From Streptomyces sp. R33 (GTDB lineage Bacteria > Actinomycetota > Actinomycetes > Streptomycetales > Streptomycetaceae): a DNA stretch of 64,000 nucleotides. Each line of letters opens with the position of its first letter. Position 1 is the first letter of the stretch. The notes below the pieces were generated by a model, which did not search any database, had not been told where the DNA came from, and was given only the letters and a program-made list of their open reading frames with translations. The position numbers and the translations under genes were made by a program. Location: positions 4,963,501 to 5,027,500 of the forward strand of contig NZ_CP165727.1 of assembly GCF_041200175.1 (NCBI RefSeq), given 5' to 3'. Positions 8,779-17,148 of the stretch are shown piece by piece.

Positions 8779-9297
8779 ATGGACAGCGCAGAATACGAGC
8801 GCAAGATCGCCGCCCGATTCGCCACCTTCGACCAGGACGGGAACGGATATATCGACCGGGAGGACTTCAGCGCGGCCGCGAAGGCGGTGCTGGCCGAATT
8901 CGGCACGACCGCGCGGTCGGACAAGGGCCAGGCCGTCTTTGCAGGTGCGGAGGCCTTCTGGCAGGGGATGGCCGGGATCGCGGACGTCGATGGGGACCAG
9001 CGCGTGACCCGCGAGGAGTTCATCACCGGGGCCGCGAAGCGGCTGCGGGACAACCCGCAGCGGTTCGCGGAGATCGCGCGGCCGTTCCTGCACGCGGTGA
9101 TCGCGGTGGCGGACGAGGACGGCCGCGGCCCGACCCCGGCGGCGGCGGTCCGCGTCCTGCGCGCCCTGGGCACTCCGGCCGAACTGGCCGGCCAGGTGGC
9201 CACGGCCCTGGACGGCGACGGCGACGGCCGCATCGCGGAGGAGGACATCCTGTCGGCCTTCGCAGGCTACTGCGGCGTGGAAGCTCCGGACGCGTAG
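8779..9297 (+). CDS. EF-hand calcium-binding protein (calerythrin-like)
   Basis: A 172-residue cytosolic protein with four EF-hand positions. Loops at 18-29 (DQDGNGYIDRED), 69-80 (DVDGDQRVTREE) and 145-156 (DGDGDGRIAEED) keep the acidic ligands. The third, at about 112 (DEDGRGPT), is degenerate and probably does not bind calcium. Length and layout match actinobacterial calerythrin/CabB-type proteins, thought to be calcium buffers or sensors. The ATG at 8779 follows a GAAGGCGGA tract. It stands alone and ends at a hairpin facing the acyltransferase. Confidence 0.9.
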   Translation: MDSAEYERKIAARFATFDQDGNGYIDREDFSAAAKAVLAEFGTTARSDKGQAVFAGAEAFWQGMAGIADVDGDQRVTREEFITGAAKRLRDNPQRFAEIARPFLHAVIAVADEDGRGPTPAAAVRVLRALGTPAELAGQVATALDGDGDGRIAEEDILSAFAGYCGVEAPDA

Positions 9298-9311
9298 CCG
9301 GATCCGTGGCG

Positions 9312-9335
9312 GCGGCCCCGGCGGTACGGGGCCGC
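9312..9335. terminator. Hairpin terminator between convergent genes
   Basis: GCGGCCCCG (9312-9320) and CGGGGCCGC (9327-9335) form a perfect 9-bp stem with a 6-base loop in the 41-bp gap between the EF-hand and acyltransferase genes. Confidence 0.7.
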
Positions 9336-9338
9336 GCG

Positions 9339-10610
9339 CTACTGGGCCGCCGTGCCCGCGCGGGCCAGGTCCTGGTCCACGGCCGGGGCCGGGGAGCCCA
9401 TGGCTCCGTCCGCATGCCCCGGCGCGGCCGGGCGGGCACGGCCGAGGTCCTTCAGTCGCATGGCCGGGCGCTCGACCAGGTGCCAGGAGAGCACCGCCGC
9501 GATCAGCGTGCCGCCCGCGGCCAGCGCGAGGTAGACGCCGAAGCCCCAGCGGGCACCGCCGAGCGCGGCCACCGCCTGCTCCACGACGAAGCCGTAGATG
9601 TAGATCCCGTACGAGTAGTCGTGCTTGCTGCCCACCCGCCGGAACGGCTTGGGCAGCCGGATCGCGAGCCACAGCAGCAGATAGGCGAAAGCCGGAACTC
9701 CGACGACGTAGAACCAGCCGTAGTGCAGGGTGGCGAGCAGGGTCAGGCCGGCGAGCACGCCCAGCGGGTCGCTGACCGGGATCCGCTCCTTGTACACCTC
9801 GATGAGCGCCCCGAGGACGAAGGCGAAGCCGAGGTAGAAGACCCAGTTGACGACGAAGCCGCCGACGATCGGCACGGCGGGCATCCCGTCGCGCATCGGA
9901 ATCTCCGTCGCGTTGGTCAGGGGGTCCGCGAGGGCCTCGCTCAGGACGAACCAGCCCAGGACTGCCGCCCCGGCGAGGATGGCGCGCCGTGCGCGGACCA
10001 CTCCTCCCGCCCGTGCCCCGGCGAGGACGAGCAGGGCGACGCCGAGGTAGCAGAGGACCTCGTACTCCAGAGACCACAGCGCACCGTCGAAGCTGCGGTT
10101 GTGGGTCAGCCCCTTGTGCATGGCGCCGTCCAGTACGCCCGAGATGCCCCATTGGTGCACCCGGATGGCGAAGTTGGCCCGGACGTAGTCGAACGGGCTC
10201 TCGCCCTGGTTCCAGAAGCCCGTCAGGCCGCCGTGCTGGCGCCAGTACAGGAACGGCGCCACGGCGAAGGCCGTCACCAGCAGGCACACCCACAGGCCCG
10301 GCAGCAGTCGCAGCGCCCGGTGCCACAGGAAGCGCCCCACGGGGAGCCGGTTGCCGCTTCGGGTGACGAGGATGCCGGACAGGATGAAGAAGCCGAAGAC
10401 GGACATCTTGCCCAGGTCGGTCTGTCCGGAGGCGAAGCTGTAGCCGAACTCGCGGGACCCGAATCCGAGGATGCGCGCGTGGGAGACGACGACGGCGGAC
10501 GCGAGGAGCAGCCGCAGCAACCCCAGGCTGTTGTCCCGTCCGGAGAACAGTTCGGCGACGGTGCCGTGAGACCACCGGACACGGCTCAGGGGGGTATCGC
10601 GGACTCGCAT
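9339..10610 (-). CDS. Acyltransferase 3 family integral membrane protein
   Basis: A 423-residue polytopic protein of the OafA/acyltransferase-3 type, which transfers acetyl or other acyl groups to sugars or lipids at the membrane. Family signs are the N-terminal LGLLRLLLASAVVVSHA helix with its His, FGFFILSGILVTRS, and WHRALRLLPGLW, followed by about eight more hydrophobic spans and a final LVERPAMRL motif. The start at 10610 (MRVRDTPLS) follows GAGAGGCG; the frame extends upstream without membrane features. No sugar or cell-wall genes adjoin it, so the acceptor is unknown. Confidence 0.85.
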   Translation of the reverse strand: MRVRDTPLSRVRWSHGTVAELFSGRDNSLGLLRLLLASAVVVSHARILGFGSREFGYSFASGQTDLGKMSVFGFFILSGILVTRSGNRLPVGRFLWHRALRLLPGLWVCLLVTAFAVAPFLYWRQHGGLTGFWNQGESPFDYVRANFAIRVHQWGISGVLDGAMHKGLTHNRSFDGALWSLEYEVLCYLGVALLVLAGARAGGVVRARRAILAGAAVLGWFVLSEALADPLTNATEIPMRDGMPAVPIVGGFVVNWVFYLGFAFVLGALIEVYKERIPVSDPLGVLAGLTLLATLHYGWFYVVGVPAFAYLLLWLAIRLPKPFRRVGSKHDYSYGIYIYGFVVEQAVAALGGARWGFGVYLALAAGGTLIAAVLSWHLVERPAMRLKDLGRARPAAPGHADGAMGSPAPAVDQDLARAGTAAQ

Positions 10611-10766
10611 GACGCCTCTCGCGAACGGGACCCGGAGGGGCGCTCTGCTTGTGTGAAAAGGACAAATAATTGTGACACGCGGCCCGTGTGCGCGCCGGTG
10701 GGCCTTCCGGATTGAGATATCCGCCACTGCCGGGCGGGCGCCGGACGGCAGTGGCGGCACGCAGCC

Positions 10767-10810
10767 CTAGGCGAAGGGTTCGCGGAGCCTAGGCGAAGCG
10801 TTCGCGGAGC
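10767..10810. repeat. 22-bp tandem duplication of the ligase gene 3' end
   Basis: Positions 10767-10788 and 10789-10810 are the same 22-bp sequence (CTAGGCGAAGSGTTCGCGGA, then GC) with one mismatch. The inner copy holds the last codons and stop of the minus-strand ligase gene. The outer copy repeats them just past the stop. Confidence 0.9.
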
Positions 10811-12354
10811 TTGTACTTCAGGACCTTGCGGAGGGCGTCGTTGCGGGGGAGGGCCTCGACCAGCTCCAGTTGTTCGGGGAGTTTGTGGGGGGACAGGCCC
10901 TGGGCGCGCAGGTGGGCCGTCAGTTGCGGCAGGGTCAGGGGGGCCGCGCCCGCCGGCTGTTCCACCACCGCGCAGACGCGTTCGCCGCGTTCCGGGTCCG
11001 GGAGGCCGATCACGGCCACGTCGCCGACGCCCGGGAGCAGGTGCAGGAGGTCCTCGATCTCCTTCGCCGAGATGTTCTCGCCCTTGCGGATGATCACGTC
11101 CTTGCTGCGCCCGGTGAGGACGAGGTAGCCGTCCCGCGTCAGGTGGCCGAGGTCGCCGGTGATCAGGTAGCCGTCGGCGTCGAAGGCGTCCGCCGGGGTG
11201 TCCCGGTTGAGGTAGCCCTGGCAGACCGCCTCGCCGCGCAGCCGGACCTCGCCGTCGGTGTCCGGGGGCAGGGGCGCGCCGTCCGGCGTCGTGATGCGGA
11301 TCGACATGCCGGCCGGGGGGCGGCCCTCCGTGGTGGCGAGGTGCTCCGGGGTGTCGTCGGGGGCGCCCATGGTGATCATCGGGACCTCGGTCATGCCGTA
11401 GCCGTGGGTCAGCTGGCAGCCCAGTTCGCGGACGACCGCGTGGTAGATCTCCGGCGGCTTCGGGGCGCCGCCGCCCGCGAGCAGGCGCAGGGTGGGGATG
11501 AGTTTCGACCCCGGGTCCTTGCGTTGCTCCGTGAGGAACATCGAGTAGAAGGCTGTGGAACCGCCGGCCACCGTGACCCCGTGGCGCCGGTAGCCGGCCA
11601 GCGCGTCCGGCATCGCGAACTTTTCGAAGAGGACGGCGGGGAAGCCGTACAGCAGCAGCATCACCGTGTAGTCGGGGCCCGCGATGTGCGCGAAGGGGAA
11701 GGCCATCGAGCCGACGTCGGCCGGGCTCAGGTGCAGGGCGTGGGCCAGGCAGGAGCCGCCCGCGATGAGTGAGCGGTCGGTGTGCAGGACGCCCTTGGGG
11801 TCCGAGGTGGTGCCAGAGGTCCAGTAGATCCACCGGACGTCCGTCCCGTTGCCGGGCGGCGGGGGGAGGACGGCCGGATCGCCCGTGGGCAGACCCTCGT
11901 ACGCCTCGAAGACGCCGCGCGCGCCGAGCCGCTCGGCCATCGCCGTGTGGTCGAAGCCCCGCCAGACGCCCGGGACGGCGAAGAACTCGGCCTTGGACTC
12001 GCGCAGCGCGAAGCCCACCTCGCGGTCCCGGTAGAAGGGGATCACCGGGGTCTGGACGGCGCCGATCCGGGCGAGGGCGAGGGAGAGCAGGACCGTCTCG
12101 ATCCGGGTGGGCAGCTGCCAGGCGACGACCGTGCCCGGCCGTACGCCCTTCCCGTACAGGCCCGCCGCGACCTGCTCGGCGCGGTCGCGGAGCTCGGCGA
12201 AGGTGAGCGTCCGGTCGTCGGCGGGGTCCTCGGCCGCCTCGATCAGCACGGTGGCGCCGGGGCTCAGCTCGGCCCGCCGGAGGACCAGCTCCCAGAGGGT
12301 GGGGGACTGGCCGAGCCGTATCGCGGTGTCCTGCGTGTCCCTGCTGTCCGGCAT
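10789..12354 (-). CDS. AMP-forming acyl-CoA ligase
   Basis: A 521-residue ANL-superfamily ligase that activates a carboxylic acid as acyl-AMP and then as the CoA thioester. The ATP-binding motif TSGTTSDPKG, the YGMTE motif, the TGD motif and a C-terminal LPRNDALRKVLKYKL with the catalytic Lys are all present. The closest recalled type is the fatty-acid/cyclohexanecarboxylate-CoA ligase group. The ATG at 12354 lies 16 bp from a CTGACGGTTCGTCAG operator, and the gene diverges from the amidohydrolase/acyl-CoA dehydrogenase operon, so it is probably the entry step of the local catabolic regulon. The acid substrate cannot be read from sequence. Confidence 0.85.
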   Translation of the reverse strand: MPDSRDTQDTAIRLGQSPTLWELVLRRAELSPGATVLIEAAEDPADDRTLTFAELRDRAEQVAAGLYGKGVRPGTVVAWQLPTRIETVLLSLALARIGAVQTPVIPFYRDREVGFALRESKAEFFAVPGVWRGFDHTAMAERLGARGVFEAYEGLPTGDPAVLPPPPGNGTDVRWIYWTSGTTSDPKGVLHTDRSLIAGGSCLAHALHLSPADVGSMAFPFAHIAGPDYTVMLLLYGFPAVLFEKFAMPDALAGYRRHGVTVAGGSTAFYSMFLTEQRKDPGSKLIPTLRLLAGGGAPKPPEIYHAVVRELGCQLTHGYGMTEVPMITMGAPDDTPEHLATTEGRPPAGMSIRITTPDGAPLPPDTDGEVRLRGEAVCQGYLNRDTPADAFDADGYLITGDLGHLTRDGYLVLTGRSKDVIIRKGENISAKEIEDLLHLLPGVGDVAVIGLPDPERGERVCAVVEQPAGAAPLTLPQLTAHLRAQGLSPHKLPEQLELVEALPRNDALRKVLKYKLRERFA

Positions 12355-12370
12355 CGCAGCCTCCCCTTCG

Positions 12371-12385
12371 CTGACGGTTCGTCAG
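12371..12385. promoter_or_regulatory. Regulon operator 1
   Basis: CTGACGGTTCGTCAG, 16 bp upstream of the ligase start at 12354. It is identical to the operator at 54945 and one of at least eleven promoter copies of the CTGACG-N3-CGTCAG palindrome in the window. Confidence 0.85.
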
Positions 12386-12448
12386 ATCACGCGGAGAGCG
12401 TAGGGCTCGGCCGCTTGTCGGTCCAGGGGTGGCGGAGCTAGCTTGTTT

Positions 12449-12463
12449 CTGACGAACCATCAG
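12449..12463. promoter_or_regulatory. Regulon operator 2
   Basis: CTGACGAACCATCAG, 57 bp upstream of the amidohydrolase start at 12521. With operator 1 it brackets the divergent promoter region, so each direction has its own site. Confidence 0.8.
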
Positions 12464-12520
12464 ATTCGCGGATCCGCAGATTCACTCAGGCACTCATCCG
12501 GCTTGCGGCGAGGGGACACC

Positions 12521-13708
12521 ATGGAACTGCCTCGGATCATCAGCGTCGACGACCACGTCATCGAACCCGCGCACCTCTTCGACGTCTGGCTGCCGGCCAA
12601 GTACCGCGACCGCGGGCCCAAGGCGCTCACCGCGGGCATCGGCGAGCTCGAGTACACGGGCGGCAAGTACGTGATCTCCATGGACCCCGACGGCCCGCCG
12701 ACCGACTGGTGGATCTACGAGGACCTGAAGTTCCCGTACAAGCGCAACATCGCCGCCGTCGGCTTCGACCGCGACGACATGACCCTGGAGGGGATCACGA
12801 GGGAGGAGATGCGGCGGGGGTGCTGGGACCCGAAGGCGCGCCTCGCCGACATGGACCTCAACCACGTCGAGGCGTCCCTGTGCTTCCCGACCTTCCCGCG
12901 CTTCTGCGGGCAGACCTTCGCGGAGGCCCACGACAAGGAGGTCGCCCTCGCCTGCGTGCGCGCCTACAACGACTGGATGGTCGAGGAGTGGTGCGGCGAC
13001 AGCGGCGGCCGGCTGATCCCGCTGTGCATCATCCCGCTCTGGGACATCGACCTGGCGGTGGCGGAGATCCGGCGCAACGCGGCCCGCGGAGTGAAGGCCG
13101 TGACCTTCTCCGAGATTCCCACCTACCTCGGGCTCCCCTCCATCCACTCCGGCTACTGGGACCCCTTCTTCGCCGTCTGCCAGGAGACCGGCACCGTCGT
13201 CAACATGCACATCGGGTCCAGCTCCCAGATGCCGGCCGCCTCGCCCGACGCGCCGCCCGCAGTCCAGGCCTCGCTCAGCTTCAACAACGCCATGGCCTCG
13301 ATGATGGACTTCCTGTTCAGCGGGGTGCTGGTGAAGTTCCCGACGCTGAAGCTGGCGTACAGCGAGGGCCAGATGGGCTGGATCCCGTACGCCCTCGAGC
13401 GCGCCGACGACGTGTGGCAGGAGCACCGGGCCTGGGGCGGGGTCCGCGACCTGATCCCCGAGCCGCCGTCCACGTACTACTACCGGCAGATGTTCTGCTG
13501 CTTCTTCCGCGACAAGCACGGCATCGCCTCGCTCGACGTCGTCGGCCGCGACAACGCCACCTTCGAGACCGACTACCCGCACGTGGACTCGACCTTCCCG
13601 CACACCAAGGAGGTCGCCCTCGACCACGTCAAGGGGCTGGACGACGAGACGGTCTACAAGCTGATGCGCGGCAACGCCATCCGGATGCTCGGGCTGGACC
13701 TCGTCTGA
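12521..13708 (+). CDS. Amidohydrolase family protein (PF04909 type), copy 1
   Basis: A 395-residue metal-dependent TIM-barrel hydrolase or decarboxylase of the amidohydrolase-2 group. The N-terminal IISVDDHVIEP holds the Asp-x-His metal pair. NMHIGSSSQMP, YSEGQMGWIPY and ETDYPHVDSTFP carry further metal-site residues. The ATG at 12521 has AGGGG upstream and follows operator 2. Its stop overlaps the next gene's ATG by one base (TGATG), starting a three-gene operon with two acyl-CoA dehydrogenases. It is clearly paralogous to 54981-56201. Family members hydrolyse or decarboxylate cyclic intermediates; the substrate here is unknown. Confidence 0.88.
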   Translation: MELPRIISVDDHVIEPAHLFDVWLPAKYRDRGPKALTAGIGELEYTGGKYVISMDPDGPPTDWWIYEDLKFPYKRNIAAVGFDRDDMTLEGITREEMRRGCWDPKARLADMDLNHVEASLCFPTFPRFCGQTFAEAHDKEVALACVRAYNDWMVEEWCGDSGGRLIPLCIIPLWDIDLAVAEIRRNAARGVKAVTFSEIPTYLGLPSIHSGYWDPFFAVCQETGTVVNMHIGSSSQMPAASPDAPPAVQASLSFNNAMASMMDFLFSGVLVKFPTLKLAYSEGQMGWIPYALERADDVWQEHRAWGGVRDLIPEPPSTYYYRQMFCCFFRDKHGIASLDVVGRDNATFETDYPHVDSTFPHTKEVALDHVKGLDDETVYKLMRGNAIRMLGLDLV

Positions 13709-14871
13709 TGGATCTGACGTACACGGAGGAGGAACAGGACTTCCGGGCCCGGCTGCGCGTGTGGCTCGGCAAAACGCTGCCCGAGCTGCCCGCGAAACCG
13801 TCGCCCGACGACTGGCCCGGCCGCCGCGCGTACGACGCGGGCTGGCAGCGCAGGCTGTACGACGCCGGGTACGCCGGGCTGCACTGGCCGGTCGACGCGG
13901 GCGGGCGCGGGGCCACCCCGACCCAGCACCTGATCTTCCTGGAGGAGACCGAGCGCGCCGGCGCCCCGTACGTCGGCGCCAACTTCGTCGGCCTCCTGCA
14001 CGCCGGCCCGACCATCGCCGCCGAGGGCACCGCAGCGCAGCGGGCGCGCTGGCTGCCGCCCGTACTGCGCGGGGACGAGGTGTGGTGCCAGGGGTTCAGC
14101 GAGCCCGGCGCGGGCTCCGACCTGGCCTCGCTGCGCACGCGCGCCGTGCGCGACGGCGACGACTACGTGATCACCGGCTCGAAGATCTGGACCTCGCACG
14201 CGGAGGTCGCCGACTGGTGCGAACTGCTCGTACGCACCGACCCCATCAGCGAGGCCGTCCCGAAACACCGCGGGATCTCCTGGCTCGCCATGCCCATGGA
14301 CGCCCCCGGGGTGACGGTCCGGCCCCTGCGCACCCTCGCGGGGTCCACGGAGTTCGCGGAGATGTTCCTCGACGAGGTCCGGGTGCCCGTCGCGAACCGG
14401 GTCGGGGCGGAGAACGACGGCTGGCGCGTCACCATGGTCACGCTCTCCTTCGAGCGGGGGACGGCCTTCGTCGGCGAGGTCGTGGCCTGCCGCCGCACCC
14501 TGGGCGAGCTCGCGCGCACGGCGAAGGCGAACGGCCGGTGGGACGATCCGGTGCTGCGGCGCCGGCTCGGGCGGCTGTACGGGGAGTTCGGCGCCCTGTG
14601 GCGGCTCACCCAGTGGAACGTCAGCGAGTCCGAGAGGACCGGCGGGGTCCCCGGCATCGGCGGCTCCGTCTTCAAGCTCGCCTACTCGCACGCGCGGCAG
14701 GAGCTGTACGACACCGCCGCCGAGGTGCTCGGCGCGGACTCCCTCGTGCTGGACGAGGAATGGGTGCTCGACCGGCTCTCGTCCCTCTCGTACACCATCG
14801 CGGCGGGCACCTCGCAGATCCAGCAGAACATCGTCGCCGAGCGGATCCTCGGCCTCCCGAAGGGCCGGTGA
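13708..14871 (+). CDS. Acyl-CoA dehydrogenase, large subunit type
   Basis: A 387-residue FAD-dependent dehydrogenase forming an alpha,beta-double bond in an acyl-CoA. Family motifs WCQGFSEPGAGSDLAS, KIWTSHAEVADW and the C-terminal AAGTSQIQQNIVAERILGLP are intact. It overlaps the amidohydrolase stop by one base and the following shorter dehydrogenase by four. Consecutive dehydrogenase genes of about 390 and 300 codons are the hallmark of heterotetrameric steroid-type acyl-CoA dehydrogenases (ChsE1-ChsE2 style). I infer that these two products form one complex. Confidence 0.9.
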   Translation: MDLTYTEEEQDFRARLRVWLGKTLPELPAKPSPDDWPGRRAYDAGWQRRLYDAGYAGLHWPVDAGGRGATPTQHLIFLEETERAGAPYVGANFVGLLHAGPTIAAEGTAAQRARWLPPVLRGDEVWCQGFSEPGAGSDLASLRTRAVRDGDDYVITGSKIWTSHAEVADWCELLVRTDPISEAVPKHRGISWLAMPMDAPGVTVRPLRTLAGSTEFAEMFLDEVRVPVANRVGAENDGWRVTMVTLSFERGTAFVGEVVACRRTLGELARTAKANGRWDDPVLRRRLGRLYGEFGALWRLTQWNVSESERTGGVPGIGGSVFKLAYSHARQELYDTAAEVLGADSLVLDEEWVLDRLSSLSYTIAAGTSQIQQNIVAERILGLPKGR

Positions 14872-15776
14872 GGGCCGTGGACTTCCGCTTGACCGAGGAG
14901 CAGCAGGACCTGCGGGCCGGCGTACGGGACCTGCTGGCGGGCCGGTACGGGCGCGAGGCGCTGCGGGCCTCGGTGGACTCGGGCGGAGCCCTGGACCGGG
15001 GGCTGTGGCGGGAGCTCGGCGGGGCCGGGTTCTTCGCGCTGCGGCTCCCGGAGCCGGACGGCGGGGTCGGGCTCGGGCTGCCGGAGGCGGTCCTCGTCTT
15101 CGAGGAGGCCGGGCGGGCGCTGCTGCCGGGGCCGCTGGTGGCCACGCACCTGGCGGCCGGGACGGTCCCGGGGGCGGCGGAGGGGACCGCGGTGGTCACC
15201 GCGCTCGACCTGGACGGGCCGCTGGTGGCCCACCTCGCGGACGCGGACGCGGTGCTCGGTGTGCCGTCGCTCCCTTCGGGTGAGCCGGTGCGCTCGGCGG
15301 ACCCCCTCACCCCGCTGCACCGGGTGGCGGCGCCGGGCAGCGCGGTGGCGGCGTACCGCGACGAGGGCGCGCTGCTGACGGCCGCCCTCCAGACGGGCAG
15401 CGCGCTGCGGACGGTGGAGCTGGCGGTGCGGTACGCGCAGGAGCGCGAGCAGTTCGGGCAGCCGATCGGGGCGTTCCAGGCGGTCAAGCACCTGTGCGCG
15501 CAGATGCTGGTGCGGGCCGAGGTGGCCCGTACGGCGCTCTACGCGGCGGCGGTGACCGCGGACCCGGCGGAGGTGGCCGGGGCCAAGCTGCTGGCCGACG
15601 AGGCCGCCGTACGCAATGCCCGGGACTGCCTGCAGGTGCACGGCGGAATGGGGTTCACCTGGGAGGCCGATGTCCATCTGCACCTCAAGCGCGCCTGGGT
15701 GCGGGCCCGGCAATGGCGGACGGCGGGGGAGGCCGAGGAAGCCCTCGCGGCGGAGCTGCTGACCGCCGCGAGGTAG
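14868..15776 (+). CDS. Acyl-CoA dehydrogenase, small subunit type
   Basis: A 302-residue acyl-CoA dehydrogenase, shorter than the usual 380-400. It keeps the N-terminal DFRLTEEQQDLRAGVRDLL helix and the C-terminal EREQFGQPIGAFQAVKH and CLQVHGGMGFTWE motifs, while the middle beta-domain is reduced. The GTG at 14868 overlaps the previous stop (GTGA); a GTG at 14877 with GTGAGG upstream is an alternative. Lost sequence in the middle domain is typical of the non-catalytic or half-site partner in alpha2beta2 dehydrogenases, so partnership with the upstream gene is likely. Confidence 0.88.
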   Translation: MRAVDFRLTEEQQDLRAGVRDLLAGRYGREALRASVDSGGALDRGLWRELGGAGFFALRLPEPDGGVGLGLPEAVLVFEEAGRALLPGPLVATHLAAGTVPGAAEGTAVVTALDLDGPLVAHLADADAVLGVPSLPSGEPVRSADPLTPLHRVAAPGSAVAAYRDEGALLTAALQTGSALRTVELAVRYAQEREQFGQPIGAFQAVKHLCAQMLVRAEVARTALYAAAVTADPAEVAGAKLLADEAAVRNARDCLQVHGGMGFTWEADVHLHLKRAWVRARQWRTAGEAEEALAAELLTAAR

Positions 15777-16109
15777 CTCGCTGTCACGGAACGGGGCGGA
15801 ACGGGGCACGGTCGGGACGGAGCGGGACGCATGTCCGATTACAGAGAGTTGATATCGGTTTGTGTCCTTGGCCCGCCTCATTGCGGCCCGGAGTCGGGGA
15901 CCTGCTCCGGTACGCTCCCGGGAATGCGAGCGGTTGAGCGGCGCGAGCGTCGCACAGTATGCACCACGCCTACTCCTTCGCGCTGGAATATGCCCGAAGC
16001 GCTTGTTGTGGTGACTGTATGTCAACCATGCTGCTCCGCAAGGGGATCACACTCGGTGATCCCATCCTGTCGCGAGGCGAAGTGTCCGCCGGTTCGGATG
16101 GTGTGAGCG
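15777..16109. other. Intergenic region with 8-bp inverted repeat
   Basis: These 333 bp separate the dehydrogenase operon from the anti-sigma-like kinase. GGGATCAC (16043-16050) and GTGATCCC (16056-16063) form a perfect 8-bp inverted repeat with a 5-base loop, 47 bp before the next start; it could be an operator. Short frames here show no convincing coding character. Confidence 0.4.
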
Positions 16110-16580
16110 GTGCAGGTGCTTCAGGTTCAGCTGGAGGTAGGACCGGATCCCGCCGAGGTCGGCCGGGCCCGCCGCTGGGCGAGGTCCCGGCTGGCGGGGT
16201 CGGGCATAGGAGACGACGAACCGCTCGCCGAGACGCTGATCCTGCTGATCTCCGAGCTGGTCACCAACGCCGTCGTGCACACGGGCTGTCCGGCCGTCCT
16301 GCGGATGCTGTTCGGGGAGCCGGGGGTGCGCGTCGAGGTCGCTGACGCCAGCTCCCGCGGCCCGGCCCGGCGGCAGGCCGCCGGGGACGACACGGGCGGG
16401 CGCGGGCTGGAGCTGGTGGACGGGCTGGCCGACCGCTGGGGCTGGCAGCGCGAGGGCGCGGGCAAGCGGATCTGGTGCGAGATCGACCGCGCCGACAAGC
16501 CCGCGGACCGCGCACCCGAGCGGGGTGAAGGCTCGAACAGAGTATGTGGGTCGCCGCGGGAACCGCGCGTGTACCTCTAA
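16110..16580 (+). CDS. ATP-binding protein of the RsbW/SpoIIAB anti-sigma kinase type
   Basis: A 156-residue GHKL (HATPase_c) protein. The N-box ELVTNAVVHT and the glycine box DTGGRGLELVDGLADRWG are clear. Streptomyces carry dozens of such stand-alone kinases, thought to act on sigma factors or anti-anti-sigma proteins; no partner gene adjoins this one. It starts at a GTG (16110, MQVLQVQLEV). The C-terminal 25 residues are Arg/Gly/Pro-rich and probably disordered. An orphan copy of the catabolic regulon operator lies 8 bp past the stop. Confidence 0.85.
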   Translation: MQVLQVQLEVGPDPAEVGRARRWARSRLAGSGIGDDEPLAETLILLISELVTNAVVHTGCPAVLRMLFGEPGVRVEVADASSRGPARRQAAGDDTGGRGLELVDGLADRWGWQREGAGKRIWCEIDRADKPADRAPERGEGSNRVCGSPREPRVYL

Positions 16581-16587
16581 CGAGGTG

Positions 16588-16602
16588 TTGACGGTTCGTC
16601 AA
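16588..16602. promoter_or_regulatory. Orphan regulon-type operator
   Basis: TTGACGGTTCGTCAA is a perfect palindrome sharing the TGACG-N5-CGTCA core of the catabolic operators. It lies just after the ATP-binding protein gene, and the next intact rightward start (17149) is 547 bp away. No start codon of a leftward gene is near. It may be a relic or may serve an unseen transcript. Confidence 0.6.
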
Positions 16603-16748
16603 CTGTTGATCACCCTTGTACTGAGCGATTCGTCGCGAGGGGACGCCAAGGGCAGACCTTGACGAGTGCGGGTCGTGGGGTGGCGGCTGCCGTGCCGCGC
16701 TCGGGGCGTGCACGACCGCGCGCCGCCACCCGCTGGACCGCGCCGCCT

Positions 16749-17000
16749 TCACCGGGGCGGCGTGACCAGCCCCATCTCGTACGCCTTGATCGCCCCGCGC
16801 CGCAGCGATCCGGTGCCGGCTGCGACGAGCGTACGGCGCAGGGCCGTCGCGAGGGTCTCGCGGCTGGTGCCCCCGATGATCTGCAGCGCCTCGCAGGCCT
16901 GCGCGGGCTGCGTTTCGATGACCCGGCTGCCGGCCCCCCGGCCTGGATGGCGATCACGCCGATGCTGTGGGCCGCCATGTGGAGCCCGCGCGACCGGGTG
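16749..17000 (-). pseudogene. Remnant of a NarL-family sensor histidine kinase (HisKA_3 segment)
   Basis: In minus-strand translation a segment reads RGLHMAAHSIGVIAIQAG, closely matching the phospho-acceptor helix ELHDVVAHSIGVIAIQAG of NarL-type kinases. It then shifts frame and continues SRVIETQPAQACEALQIIG and TSRETLATALRRTLVAAG, the second dimerisation helix. The shift falls in a run of six C at 16934-16939 (plus strand), where two fewer bases would restore the frame. The sensor portion and the whole ATPase domain are missing. This is a decayed fragment, not a functional gene. Confidence 0.7.
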
Positions 17001-17148
17001 GCCGCGACCCCAACGACCGTACGCGGCCCCGGCGTCGGCCTGCGGGATGCATCCCACAGGGGGGTGTCGGACCCGGTGGTAACGAGGCATTCCGCTTCGA
17101 GGACAATTGGGGACGCACCGATGTTACTCAGCAGTAGGAGCAAAGCGC

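Noticed and set aside
16043..16063. The GGGATCAC/GTGATCCC hairpin as a riboswitch or attenuator
   Set aside because: Only one short stem is present, with no leader peptide or terminator pairing; a simple operator or chance repeat is more likely.
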